A DNA stretch of 64,000 nt from Anaspis maculata (Eukaryota; Arthropoda; Insecta; Coleoptera; Scraptiidae): contig OX421966.1 in NCBI GenBank assembly GCA_949128115.1, positions 55,673,416 to 55,737,415 on the forward strand, given 5' to 3'. Under the pieces are notes generated by a model. It was not told the DNA's origin and did no database searches. It saw only the letters and a program-made list of their open reading frames with translations. This document shows, in pieces, positions 30,863 through 42,917 of the stretch; within the stretch, counting starts at the first letter, position 1; every line of letters starts with the position of its first letter. Made by a program: the position numbers and the translations under genes.

Positions 30863-32996
30863 AGTTGGGTTATTCTGTCAAATTTTAATTTAAAAAAAGA
30901 CTGCAAAAGAAGGCCTATTTTCAGTTGTGTCCGCATTTTTGAATTTTGACATTTCAATCATAATCGTATATGACACTTGGAGCCTATTTAATTGGTTACA
31001 TAATGATACTAAACCTGTCAAAATCGTTCCAAAAATAAAAATTTGACAGGCAAAACAATATTTTTCATCATTCATTTTGGATTGAAACAATAGCAAATAA
31101 GCTTGTTTTCAATTTGCCACATCTCCCCAACGAATGAACCAATTGAGCTAGTTGTGGTCTTAAAATGTAGAAAATAGTCCATTCTTTCAGAAAACGTCTT
31201 TAGTTGGGTTATTCTGTCAAATTTTAATTTAAAAAAACGACTGCAAAAGAAGGCCTATTTTCAGTTGTTTCCGCCATTTTGAATTTTGACACTTGAGAAT
31301 CATTCGTATATGGTTCTGGTAGCCTCTTCAATTAGCTACACAATGATATCAAGCTTGTCAAAATCGGTCAAGAAACAAAAAATCGGCGAGAAAAATAAAA
31401 CAGTACGGTTTTTTATGGCCCACCCGGTATAAGAAGTACGGCTGAGATCATCGACTTCACAATCTGGCTCATTTCTGGCGTAGAAACGGCTTCCAGATAG
31501 AGAAAGGCATTTTCTGCAGTTTTTTGACGGCAAATAATAACCATAAAAAGTTCATATCCAAGGTGACATGCAGAAGCAAAAATAAATCATTCAGAACAAC
31601 CGCCCTGATAGCAAGCGACTTCAACTATTGATGGTGGTTTGATATTTATTATTGATTAACCCTGTATGTTGTGTTTTTGCAGTTTGAGGAATCTGACATT
31701 TTTGTATCTTGAATAAGAGATTATAGGCTTGTAACAGGGCTGGAAATGGTTTTTGTCTTGATTTATTCGATAACAATAGAAATATTGGAAAAAATCGATC
31801 GCACCCTGTACGTAGAATACCAGCGGCTATGGAGTGGTACATTTTTCACATGTTCAGCAGGAGACTATAAAGTTGCTTAATGATGAAAGACTGTTTTTCA
31901 CGAGGATTATTTCAACAGAAAAAACATTTTCAAATATTCATTTTTCAATGTTCACCCTGTATACTAAATACTACACGTCACAGGGATGTCTGCTTTTACC
32001 ATGTTGAAGAGGTGGGGAAAAGCTAACCATATAGCAAAAACAACCGTTTGAGAACTACTTTCTTCAAGCAAGGGATGATTTTTTGACTATTTCAAATAGG
32101 TACACTACAGGCTCGGATGACTAAGCAATTTTTTTTCCAGGTTGCATCCCTGTCTGCTGCTGGTACATTTCATGACCCATCAAATTATTGCGAGGTACTC
32201 TTGTTGAGAACAAAATTTGGTTCAATTCCGTTCCGTACTTCATGAGTTATGAAAAGTTAAAATTTAAAGTTTGACAGCTTGTGATTTTTTGACAGACGCA
32301 ACATTGAAGGTTCTCACTGACCATTTTGTATGCATTTTTTCGAGAGCTTTAAAATGATGTATCACAAGTTGCATTCGGTGAGATAGACATTCTGTCATTC
32401 TTTTGTAGTGACACTCCTGAGTGACAGATCAAAATGACATTTGGATTTTGTCGTTGAAACCTTGTCACTTACGAATCTACCAAATTTGGTCGGAATTGGT
32501 TCAACGTCTTGGGAATAAATCTGGGCACAAAATTCAACAGACCGACCACCAGACTGACCGTTAGACCTGCAGACTGACCGACATATGAATATTTTTTGGA
32601 AGCCTTTTTTATGGATACTCGAATGCAAAAGAGGGCAGATCTGTTGAAAGCCCGATAATTTTTTTCGGTCAAATGAAATGATGAAAGTGAATGAAGTCGC
32701 TTAACTCATTTGACATTTGTCAGAAACCATGGAATCTAGAAAAATGTTTTTGGCAAAATTGGTTGCAGAAGCTCAAGCTCTAATCACTGCAAAAACTTTT
32801 ATGTCAATAAGTTGAATATTTACAGAGTTATTCAAGAAAAACTGAAAACATTGACAGATTTTTCAAAATGGCGGAAAACGCTCTGGGTCTCAGAAATTTT
32901 TTTTATCACTAATAGAAAGAGGGCTGTTTTCTGGACATGTATGCAAAAATCCAGCTTTATGGGAGAGATTCCGACCTCAAGCCCTGAAATGAGCTA

Positions 32997-34467
32997 GTAG
33001 TGCGGCGGTTAGTAAGAATCACCTTGCATTTTGTGATAAAAGCATGAAATTTGGCACATACGCTCTACAGACTGTCCTTTACTAATTACGAGGCGGACCC
33101 ACGATGGAACCGCCGTGCAGCTGTCAGAATTGTCATTTGCCTACCTTCAAGGGGCAAAAACTGAAGTCGGTTATCGAGCTGATTCAAAAGTGACGTCTAT
33201 CAATGCAGTAGACCTTCACAGTATAACTTCACCAAAACAGATGTCAATATTACAGAAAGAGGGGGAATGGGAGGGGGTAGCTCTAGCCGCGGCACAAATT
33301 TTTTTATTTGTCAATTTCGGACCAAATTGACAAGTTTGGTGTCGTTTTCGACTAAATTACATCTTCTGAGTTCAAATTGAATGTTGTAATTGCAGTTTGA
33401 AGAAAATTTTCTTTTGTTTTGTTGGAAAAAAATATATTTCAGAAAAAAATCTTAGCCTTTTTTCATTTTGACTTTTATCTTAATTCCGGGCATTCAAAGT
33501 GAAAATCCTTATTTGGTTCACTTCTTCAAAGCTTCCTGTACATAAAAACCATGTACAAGACCTAATTTTCGCTCTGACAAGATCGTGAGCCTCATTTGTT
33601 CCTAATGTCGTAGAAGTATTATCCAATAATTTTATTAATTTTCATGTACGAATGGAGGTGTTCGTGCAAAGCCTTGCAGTTTGTGATAAGAACCTGAAAC
33701 TTGGCATACATGGTCTATGGACTGTCCTTTACGATACAAGAGGTGCACCCATGACGGAACCGCCGTTCAGCTGTCAGAATCGCCGCGATACCTTTGCACA
33801 CACTTCCATTCGTACATGAAAATGATTGCATATTACTTTCACGACTTTAGGAACAAATGAGGCTCACGAACTTGTCAAAGTAAAAATCAGGTCTCGTACA
33901 TGGTTTTCATGTGCAGGAAGCTTTGAAGAAGTGAACTAAACAACGATTCCCACTTCGAATGTCTTGAATTAGGATAAAAGTCAAAATGAAAAAAGCCTAA
34001 AAATTTTTCCCGAAATATGTTTTTTTGTTAACAAAACAAAATATTTTTCTTTCAAACTGCGATTACAACATTCGATTTGAATTCAGAAGATGTAATTTAG
34101 TCGGAAACGACACCAAACTTATCAATTTGGTCCGATATTAACAAATAAAAAAAAATCTGTGCCGCGGCTTGAACTATCCCCTCCCATTCCCCCGCCTTTT
34201 GTAATATTGACATCTGTTTTGGTGAAGTCATACTGTGAAGGTCTACTGCATTGATAGACGTCACTTTTGAATCAGCTGGATAACCGACTTCAGTTTTTGC
34301 GCCTGGAAGGTAGGCAAATGACAATTCTGACAGCTGCACGGCGGTTCCATCGTGGGTCCGCCTCGTAAATCGTAAAGGAGAGTCTGTAGAGCGTATATGC
34401 CAAATTTCATGCTTTTATCACAAAATGCAAGGTTTCCCTGAAAAGTGGTCGTTAACCGCCGCACTAC
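32997..34467. mobile_element. Foldback with GTAGTGCGG ends, in the right arm only
   Basis: Arms 32997-33720 and about 33765-34467 are near-perfect complements. They pair through GTAGTGCGGCGGTTA, GAAATTTGGCACATACG-like sequence, GGAACCGCCGTGCAGCTGTC and AAACTGAAGTCGGTTATC, with a short centre. The left arm of the large foldback has the joined sequence CAAATGCTAGGATGACTGGG, so this 1.47-kb unit inserted later, with a single A on each side. The ends and the following CACCTTGCATTTT block are shared with the foldback at 55946-57966. Confidence 0.8.
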
Positions 34468-34480
34468 AGGATGACTGGGC

Positions 34481-35890
34481 TATTTGGAGATCGGGTGTGT
34501 GCACCTTATTCATGGAAATCAGTAGACGTCAGTGTTTACATTTTTTCTGCTGTTTACCCCTTTAAGTATTTGGTCCTCATTGAATACGAAAATCGCTGCT
34601 AACAACTCTAAATCTTAACAGGAAGTGCAAAATTCAAGATGGCGCTCAAGGTTCCAACCGTTCAAGAAGCTTTTTGAAAAGTTTCTCAAATAAATTGTTG
34701 ACGGTTCTCATTGCATTTCAACGGGACAGTAGTTAAGCACTTCTTGTTGGTGGAAGAAGGCATAATAATAATGGTCTGTATTCTGCAGCAAATTTGCATA
34801 TTTCGCATGCGTGAGGATTGGAGGAAGACGGAGTAGCACCAGTGGCGCCATCACTCTGTAATCGAAATCACGAATGACACAAAGTCGATTGAACATTGAC
34901 AGTCAACGCTTTGACCTAGCTTATGCAGCTTCACATGAGTAAGCAAAGTGCAAGACCAAATAGAAGGAATTTCAGTTAAGCATTAGTTGATGTGAATCGA
35001 AATTGGACGGAAGCATTCCGCAAGAGAATTTATTGTGGGTCGAGTGACATGTTGTGGGTATTGTAGGTACATCCTGAAGTAATTGAAAAGGGTCGTAACA
35101 TTTCGCAATCATGATTCATGGCACATTATGACATGTTTTCTGTTTTCATATGAATTTTTAACGGCAATTGTCACCCGCTGGGTCTATAAGCGAGATGACG
35201 ATACGTGACCACACAAAGTTGCTAGATACAAAAATAACGGCGCATTATCCTCCCGAAATTACACCATAAAGCATTTTTACGAGGGCGCGAGAATTTTCCG
35301 ACACCAGTCTTGTGTTTATTCTGTCGCATAAATAAAGCAAATTCCATTCATTATCTTGCCCTCGCGATGGTCCAGAAACAACTTTTTTGAACTTTAGGGT
35401 TTGGTAACTACAGGGTATGTCTCAAAAATTTGCGTCTTCGCAGAGCAGAATTAAGAGGGGTGTTCCAGGAATGGAGGGGTGAGACTTCAACAACTCAGTA
35501 CTCCGTATCTCGTAATGAGCTTGTTACAATTATATGCATGCTATCTTTGCCTGTATCTATATAAATAAATACCCTATACCTCCTTCTCTGTCTGTTTGCG
35601 TTAACAAGCCGTTGCGAAATATAGAATAACCCTAATTATTTTTTTTAGAAAGCGTTTTCGATGAAAAATTGACTTTTAAAAAAATCTTGCTTTAAACTTG
35701 AATAATTCAAGAATTATTCTTGCCCGTTTGCTAATAAGAAATTTACTTACCTTTTTCCGGGCAAAAAAAATCGCAACAAAAACCCCACCCTTCGACCTCC
35801 ACTCATATCTTTTCCAACATTCTTATGACATTTTTTTTAACAAATCCGTAACCTGCTCTGGATCCAAAAAGCAACAATTTTGAAGATCGT
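34481..35890. other. Single-copy sequence, no gene seen
   Basis: No inverted repeats or recognisable domains. TACAGGGT-ATGTCTCAAAAAT at about 35411 resembles an isolated CAGGGTG-type end without a partner that I could find. ATAAATAAATA lies at 35563-35573. Confidence 0.3.
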
Positions 35891-35892
35891 TC

Positions 35893-36035
35893 AATAGTTA
35901 TTTACATAATAAGGCAGGAAAGTGAATCTTTACAGGGCTAGCAGGTATATTCAAGAACGAGCGTAAGCGAGGCCTGGAAGCCTACGTGCGTGCCCTGTAA
36001 AGATACTTTCCTGGCGTATTGTGTATATCGTTTTA
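35893..36035. repeat. Hairpin around CGAGCGTAAGCGAG
   Basis: GGCAGGAAAGTGAATCTTTA with CAGGGC pairs with GCCCTGTAAAGATACTTTCC about 60 bp later. The pairing continues weakly into TACATAATAAGG against CGTATTGTGTA. The centre ACGAGCGTAAGCGAGGC resembles the centre of the 23664-23951 MITE. Confidence 0.5.
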
Positions 36036-36172
36036 CCCGTAACTACCTAATAAACAACAAAGAAAGAAATTGGTACCAGAACTCTGAAATATCATTCTGG
36101 CGCAATTTGGCAAATACTCGGGCAAATATCACGTTGCTGGGTACGGTTTCCAACGGTTTCCAGCAAATAGAA

Positions 36173-36294
36173 CGTTTTTGACGCAGGAAAGTGAGATGTT
36201 CCTGCCTAGGCAGGTGAAGACTTTACCTGCCTAGACAGGGAAGATTTTTTCGTGCCTAAGGCAGGGACATCTCACTTTCCTGCGTCAAAAGACG
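36173..36294. mobile_element. Hairpin MITE, 122 bp
   Basis: Left CGTTTTTGACGCAGGAAAGT and right ACTTTCCTGCGTCAAAAGACG form a strong inverted pair, extended by GAGATGTTCCTGCC/GGCAGGGACATCTC. The interior contains two palindromic CCTGCCTAGGCAGG-like motifs. Confidence 0.7.
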
Positions 36295-36299
36295 CTTGT

Positions 36300-37940
36300 A
36301 ATGGACACTTTACCTGTCATATCGTGGTTTCGGGTAAATTCTTTTGAGATTTTTTCGGGTTTTTTTTCTAGTGGTTGATGGGTGAAGCCATCCTGACGTC
36401 ATGAAACGTTTAGTTATGAAATTACTATACTTCCATACCACATCGATTACCATTTCACTCACAAAGGAGGTCCAATGTCATTTTAGCCTAGGAAGTTTGT
36501 AGGTCTCCACATAAAACTGCCAGGAAAACCTGACCGATTTTGACGTGAAAAAAGACCTGGCCTCGAGATTTGACATTACCCGAGAGCAGACTGTCAACTC
36601 TGGAAGTGTCATTCTAAACATCACCCTGACAATTCGTGGACGGGAACAGAAGTGACATTCGTAAGCCCGACAGTGCTCATTGACTTTATTGGGAAAAATG
36701 ACCGTTTCGTAGAGGAAGTTTTAGGGAATTAATTGTCAGAAGAGGTGTAAGTTGTCGCAGGCAACGTCGGCTGTTACGTCAATTGGTGGCATGTCAAAAC
36801 TGTCACTTTGCTGTCTTGTGCAGTCCACTACAAGTAAACTTTTGTTTCTGTGAACCCTTGGGACCCCGTAGGCTCTTTTTTGGGCCCCATGTTGATGACC
36901 AGCGTCGTCGCAGATATTTCTCTAATCATCCATAGCTTCCGCCCAAGGAAGAGCAACAGACTCTGTCACATCCGCACGGAGGGAAACACAAGCCTGTCGA
37001 CCAGCCTTGCAACAAAACCAGCCTGCCAGCCAAGAAAAAATCACCTCGGGCTGGCCGTGCGAAGTCAACCACCACCTATCTTTTTTCCTCTCTTTTTTCT
37101 AAAGATTTTCTGCTTGGACTTCAGCTGGGGATCCGCATTTTTCATTCCAATAAGCTCGCCGTAGCTACCTTTGTGTTCGGGACGTAAACGTTGTCTTTTT
37201 TTTCCACAATGTAGTGCATTGCTGGGGGTGTAGTCTTTCAGCTGCGCACCTCTGGAGCTAGATCTACTACATGCCTGCTAAATACGCTAACCATAACATG
37301 AAATAAGAGACACAAATGCATGCAAACCCCTTTTCACATTATTTCTACTTGTCAAATTTCCATGTCAATAATGTGGGTATTGCAGGTATCCATTAGTGCC
37401 TACCTAGGCTACTAGACGTCGGAGTATGTATTCCTCTCAAAAAAGCCTCTACGATCAAGTACCGAGCTCTACACCAGGTGGCGTTTTTTAAATGTAAAAC
37501 ACATGAAAGGGTTTTCCAGCTTTGTTTGGCATTAACCTATTGACAGTTGAAACATAACTCGAATTAATCACCTTCTAGTCTTTCTACAGCATACAGTCAT
37601 CGATTACTAGGCAGGCCATTTGTCCAAAGAATGGTTCGATTCTCAACTTCGTCGAAATATCCTGGTATAATTTTGACGTTTACGGCATGACGTCGTCGAT
37701 TGGAGCGTCTGGATTGGGATGGCCCAATTTTTCGAGATCAAAGCCAACCCTAAATGTTTTTTTGTCGATCATATCGTCCATCTTCTTACGTAGTGTCGTA
37801 ACTGATTTTTTGGTATTTTAATGTCGTTTTTCAAAAATTTTGATTTTTAACTAATGATATTATCTGGCAAACGTCAAAAACGATGAAAATGACTTATCTT
37901 CTGCTGTTTTTCGATACAGCTTTGCTGAATAATATCGTCA
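36300..37940. other. Single-copy sequence, no assigned gene
   Basis: The 104-codon frame at 36850-37164 shows an N-terminal hydrophobic stretch but no family I know, and its surroundings lack splice or start context. TGACATT/AATGTCA motifs are frequent at 36560-36800. Confidence 0.3.
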
Positions 37941-37946
37941 TATATA

Positions 37947-38702
37947 CAGGGTGTTTCGGTGACCTTGCATAATATTTACTTCAGGAGGTGATTCCTCTCA
38001 AGAAAATAAGTCGAAAAGTGAGAGTAAAATTTTTCCCTGAAATGCTTTCTAATGCTGGCCTTACATTGAGCAGCAAATGCTGCAGCTTTCTTTGCAGCAG
38101 AGTTCTGATTGGAACTGACGCCTGTTATTGCTGTCAGTGACCAACATTTGACCAATGAGAGCTCGGCAGCAAAAAAAGCTGCAGCATTTGATGCTCAATG
38201 TAAGGTCACCATTAGCGAGTTACAGCCCCTCAAAGGTACAAAGTAAAACAAAGTTTTTAATTATTTGCTGAAAAACCGTTAAAGGTAGGAACTTCAAATT
38301 TGGTATAGAGAAGTTTCTCAACGGTGCAAATATACATGCAAAGTTCTAAACAAATCTGACCAGTGGCAGCGAAATTAGAGGGGATTGGGATTATGTTGAA
38401 AATTTTTTATGACACGTTCGTGTTTTTTTACTTTTACTTCAGAACGATGCCTCCTACAGAAAAAATGCAGGAGGAATAAAAGTTTTGGATTGAACAAATC
38501 TAGCGGAAACATCGAATATAAATCTCTTGCCTTTGACAGTTTTTGAGCAAATAATTGAAAACTTTGTTGCACTTTGTACCTTTGAGGAGCTGTAACGCCC
38601 TCGGGGAGCACTTGAGGAAAAAATTTCACTCCTACTTTCCGACTTATTTTTTTGATAGGAATCACCTCCCGAAGTATTATGCAAGGTCACTGAAACACCC
38701 TG
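37947..38702. mobile_element. TA-flanked CAGGGTG element with long inverted ends
   Basis: CAGGGTGTTTCGGTGACCTT at the left pairs with AAGGTCACTGAAACACCCTG at the right. TA lies on both sides. The arms extend about 110 bp through GGAGGTGATTCCT and AAGTCG-AAAGT-GGAGT-type blocks, then CCCTCAAAGGTACAAAGT-A on both sides of the interior. A diverged copy lies at 8135-8970. The MITE at 38051-38213 is inserted in the left arm. Confidence 0.8.
38051..38213. mobile_element. MITE, 163 bp, nested
   Basis: AATG-TGGCCTTACATTGAGC at the left pairs with GCTCAATGTAAGGTCACCATT at the right. The pairing continues through AAATGCTGCAGCTTT. The flanks are CTA/TTA and AGC, so a TA or TAA target is possible but not clear. 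It separates CTGAAATGCTTTCT from GCGAGTTACAGCCCC of the host element. Confidence 0.75.
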
Positions 38703-40050
38703 TATTGTAACATGCCAAAAATACTAAATTGTAGATTGTCAAACTGCTTGTCGTCCCATTGTAACCGACTGGGGGCGTAGCAACTCGCCTAGCTTTAATT
38801 TCCTGAAGGGATTGTTCAGGAGTACAAGAAAAACACTTTCCAACAAGTTGTGTGCACTTCCTACAACTCTAAACATTTCATCTTAAAAAAAATCCAAAAA
38901 ATGACTGAATATATCAAAAAAACGTCGTATATCGACAAGACGTATATCGAGGTCTTGTACAGAAAGTGCGACGTTGGCTAAGAGACTTTTAAATAAAAAG
39001 AGACAGTACCTAATCAGTTTCTCAGTCTATAAAATATTCTCATTAACCAGAATGAACATTGGAGAATCGTATCTATCAAACCGTTGTGTGACTGTCAAAC
39101 CACAAACCATGACAGATGGCCGGTCTGTAATCTGTCAAAAGTTACAAGTTACCAAGCTGTCAAGTTTGACAGTTAATAAGTCAAAAAGTAGGTACCTACA
39201 TAATAATAGATTCAACAAAATATGATCTGTAGCGAGAATACCTACCCCACGGGGGTTTGATGGACCATAAGTAGTTCCGGTCGGGTTCAAGACTGACATT
39301 GAATGAGAAATACCAGCGATGACACAACAGTCACAACACAGTCAATTGTTTGGTGTGCAAATGGGTGTTAATTAATTATTATTAGGTGAAACATTTGGCA
39401 TAATATACATGTGTATATTTTGAGGTTTGCTCCGGTTTTGATACGAAAAACACTTCAAGCTGCCTCCGTCGATGTTTTGGCGAACATCCAGAGGAAATAC
39501 GCACGCGGAATATCGCCCATAGAGGAGAATTCGCATTCATGCATAAGGGAACATTTCGAGCACCACTTGCCGCGATTAAATCGGTTCAAATCTGCATGTT
39601 TTAGAAGTAAACAAGTGGGATCACAGTGGTAACGGAGCGTAACAACCTCCATCGACAAATCGGATTGTCGGCAAGTTACGCCGGTCCTATAACTTAGGTA
39701 CGTCTCCTACTTGAAATTGATACGTATACCCCAAGTGCAAGAGTTTATTTTCCGAGCAGACGCTCAATTTTGGCTTCCCTTGTACCGCGTTGTAAAGTAA
39801 CTGTTCCACATTTTACCGTACGTTCATGCCGGCCACGGTCCCCAGAATTTTGTGGCCCGGTTTAAAAGTTTGTGTGTTCCTCTTAAGCCCTGTTCGCATA
39901 TAAAACTACCCCCAAGTGCTTATTCTCATAGATTCCCTCTACCCTCATTTTGGAGGATAATACTCCTTCCTCTTTCCACACCAAAGTGGCTTTAAAAGCA
40001 CCCGTTAAACGCGCTTTTCAACGCGCATTAACGCGCGACCGTAAGTCACG
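38703..40050. other. Single-copy sequence, no gene seen
   Basis: Short frames (83 codons at 38974-39225, 73 codons at 39411-39632) match nothing known to me. A GCGCG-rich run of CGCGCTTTTCAACGCGCATT lies at about 40010-40035. Confidence 0.3.
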
Positions 40051-40109
40051 CGAATTTTAAGCTGCTATACTTTTTATGATTCGAGAACAGTCGTGTTGCA
40101 TGAACCAAG

Positions 40110-40533
40110 TATTATAATAGTATATTACATACCGAGGTGAAAAGCGTCTCATCACAACCAAGGGATTCAATATGTTACCGAGACGTGCCGAGGTGAGATA
40201 TAATCCCGTAGGCTGTAATGACGCTTTACTCCGTGGTATGTATAGGACTTTATTCACAATGATCCAGTTTAAATGCAAATAATTGGCTTTATTTGAAGTT
40301 TTCCGCTGCAAACGTGTTTTTATCAGGAGGCATAGGCAACCTTTTCAAACAACGCATTCATCAACACTCCACGCTCCGCGACAGCTGTTTAGATCAGATT
40401 ACCTCTCTTCATACGTCACTTTCGGCCCGTGGTCCGAAAGTGACATTATTTTCCAACCTGTAAGGAATCATTCACTTCCCAACTTTTTAAAAGTTATGGA
40501 ATGTATCGATTGCTAACTCATTGTGAATAAATA
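40110..40533. mobile_element. Possible MITE with TTTATTCACAATGA ends
   Basis: TTTATTCACAATGA at 40249-40262 has an exact complement at 40518-40531. Just upstream, TACATACCGAGGTGAAAAGCG pairs imperfectly with CGCTTTACTCCGTGGTATGTA (40130-40242). Whether these are one nested unit or two neighbours is unclear. Confidence 0.45.
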
Positions 40534-41565
40534 TACGTACAATGTTCCTCAACCACAAATTAGTCTCGATTAAAAATAGTTCCTAGGCACATAGGTAGCA
40601 AATGTCGATAACAGGTAATTACTAATTCAAGGCTGTGAAAAAATGCTGCTTACAAAGGTATCAGTGTGAAGTCCTTGTGAAATTTGCCCCAATTAGACGG
40701 AAACGGAGGAGAGGAAAAAATAAAAAGGAAGTGTGCAGCTCATGTGCGGGGATTGGTCCATTATTTATGGGACGCCGTCGCCTATCGGAAATCGTTGATT
40801 TGGGGTGAGTGTTAAATTTTTCATAAGGCTCAAACTTGGGAGGAGGATACGACGAGGGTCAAGGGATTAATTTCAATATTTAGTGAATTCCATTCAGACG
40901 GTTTTAATAAATATTCTGCGTAGAATGTCTCCGCGGAGAATGGAATCATTATGATCATTTTATCGTTTATGCGATCTTGAAAAGTCTGCGCGTGGTGTTT
41001 TAGTTGGCACCGGAAGCCAGTCGGCCGCATTTTTGACGCATTTCCCCTTCGCACTTTTGTATATCAATCAATTATTACACTTAGCCAGTACTTATCTGCA
41101 TTTCGTCTATCTGTACGCCCGCTTAAACAGTAATTATTACCGAGCCACTCCTTGCAGGAAGAAGCAAGAAAATTTAGACTAAGATTTTATTTTTACAAGC
41201 CAATTAGTAACATAACATGTTTAGCATGCTACGTTTATATAATTCTTTGTTGATATTCAGACCTTTGCTTTGATCCGCTGCGCTATATTGAACTTCTTGG
41301 AAATCACTCCAAGAGAGGTCATGGGAATTTGGTTGGAAAAAACGGAGAATTTCGTCTATGTGGCTTATCCCGGAGCCGGAATTTCCGGGCTTATGGCTAA
41401 CCGTCGAGTCGGAGCTCCAGCAAATATCGTGACAAAATCTTCCGTATCTTCAAAAGGATTCACCAGTTTTTTTAATTGCTAATCGAATCTTACCTACTTC
41501 GGCTAGACACCTATTGCATTTTAGGACGATCGGTCAACTATAAACAATTTTCACTAATATGTACA
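40534..41565. other. Single-copy sequence, no gene seen
   Basis: The 70-74-codon frames at 40830-41054 and 41270-41482 lack recognisable motifs. No inverted repeats noticed. Confidence 0.3.
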
Positions 41566-41569
41566 CTTA

Positions 41570-41902
41570 CTGGCGGGCTCATAAATGGGAACACTTGAGA
41601 GTTCAAAATCGGCCAGAATATGGAAAATATAAGAATGACAAGTAGTAATGTCAAAGAATGAAAATGAGGAATCCTACACACCAGACCGACCGAGCACCAC
41701 CATCAAAACCGAACAGACACGTGTTTCGACCTATTTGGGTCTCATCAGTGTTGGGGCTTACGAGGCGATGGCTCGATGGTCTGGCGTCTCGGAATCCAAT
41801 ATATCAACTCTCCGCAGAGTACTCACGAGTGAGACCCCCGTGCAGCGCCATCTATGATCGGTATAATGTCAAATGTTTCCATTCCATTTATGAGCCCGCC
41901 AG
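41570..41902. mobile_element. TA-flanked mariner-like MITE, 333 bp
   Basis: CTGGCGGGCTCATAAATGG at the left is mirrored by CCATTTATGAGCCCGCCAG at the right. TA lies immediately outside both ends (41568-41569, 41903-41904). The interior has CACGTGTTTCGACCTATTTG followed by GGGTCTCATCAGTG, a motif I associate with arthropod repeats. The 69-92-codon frames inside are not genes. Confidence 0.75.
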
Positions 41903-42705
41903 TACAGCTCTCTACTTACTATACTCTATACACTAATAGAAAGGACCACCAGATTCCTCCGCTTGAAAATTAGTCCGCGAGCGTTACCCGCGAAATTCAA
42001 AATTACAGTTAGAAAGAGGTTCTTATTTCCGCTAATCACAGCTAAGTGCTATGGTAATTTTAAATGACACCAGTTTAATACCAATTTTAATGAATGAGAA
42101 AATAATTTTTTTGAATGAAGCTGATTTTATTATACAACACTCACAACAGCCAAGCCGACTAAAAATAACAAACATCATAGATAAATGGAGGTTAGAAATT
42201 GTACGTAAGTGTCAAACTTGCTGAATCTAATGCCATTGGCTTGGCGTAGGGATAATTTGCCCGGGTAAGACTACCAACCGAACAAAACCGATATTAGTTC
42301 CAAACGCGCCTGTAATTATGTTGTTACAGTCTTTGGTGCTTTTGTTTGCTATAGGTTACATCACTGAAATTCAAAAAGTCCGTTCTACCGGTGAACAGAC
42401 TATCAGGCCGATTCACTAATCACATTGCCAAGAGATAGCAAAGTTATTGCTTGCTTCAATCAAGGTCAGCTCTGTGACAAGCAAGTTGCTACGATTTTGT
42501 ATTCTCCAAAATACTTTTAAGCAAGAACAAATGTCATCGCAGCAATCTTGCTTACACTCTTGCTTGTGCAACCCTTGCTTCGAAATTGCTATTCACCAAC
42601 GTACTTCGTAACAATTCTTAATGTCATTTGAGCAATATCTTGCTTGCTTGTGCACTAAAGCTAACAAGCGAGTTTTGGTTGTTGCTGAAGTGTTTGAGCT
42701 TGAAG

Positions 42706-42770
42706 ATGGATGCTGTAGAACTGAATTTTCATGTAGATTTCTTACATGAGATGGATAATGCCTTAAACAG
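42706..42770 (+). pseudogene. Exon-like start inside the TAT-flanked element
   Basis: ATG at 42706 opens 65 bp encoding an acidic peptide (MDAVELNFHVDFLHEMDNAL), ending AAACAG with GTGAGTA directly after, a strong 5' splice site. It could be the first exon of the element's lost protein. The downstream exon has been replaced or lost, with the GC-rich block at 42918 as a possible cause. Confidence 0.35.
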
Positions 42771-42917
42771 GTGAGTATAATTCTGGTACAGAGTATACTA
42801 CTTTTGTCTGAAACTCAAATGGGTAGGTACCTGACTCCGGAGGACTAGTCCACGCAGCTTCAGCCTGTTTAACGAAGTCCATAATTTTAATTACCGAAAA
42901 GTTCAGTTACGTACCCA

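Larger units (their letters stand above)
29190..31370 (-). repeat. Tandem 340-bp repeats, right side of the loop
   Basis: Inverted relatives of 28035-28915. The pairing starts at 29200 (complement of 28670-28720). The array is broken by the hAT-like element at 29705-30862. About 275 bp around 28915-29190 form the unpaired centre. Frames of 68-90 codons within both arrays are translations of the repeat and its complement. Confidence 0.7.
23332..34480. mobile_element. 11-kb nested foldback element
   Basis: The left terminus GCCCAGTCATCC and right terminus GGATGACTGGGC are exact complements, both flanked by TA. Left arm (23332 to about 25975) and right arm (about 31376 to 34480) pair through many blocks, for example TGGATTTTTGCATACATGTC, GACCGACATAT/ATATCGGTCGGTC, TGAAGCGACT-type sequence, and GGTGGGCCATAAAAAACCGT at 25981 and its complement at 31404. 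The arms differ by one-sided insertions listed separately. The loop holds a satellite, 340-bp repeats and a hAT-like element. I recognise no transposase. Confidence 0.7.

Noticed and set aside
35411..35440. CAGGG-type transposon terminus
   Set aside because: No complementary end was found nearby, so it remains an isolated motif.
36850..37164. 104-codon frame with a hydrophobic start, considered as a membrane protein
   Set aside because: No convincing signal peptide or family match, and no splice or promoter context.
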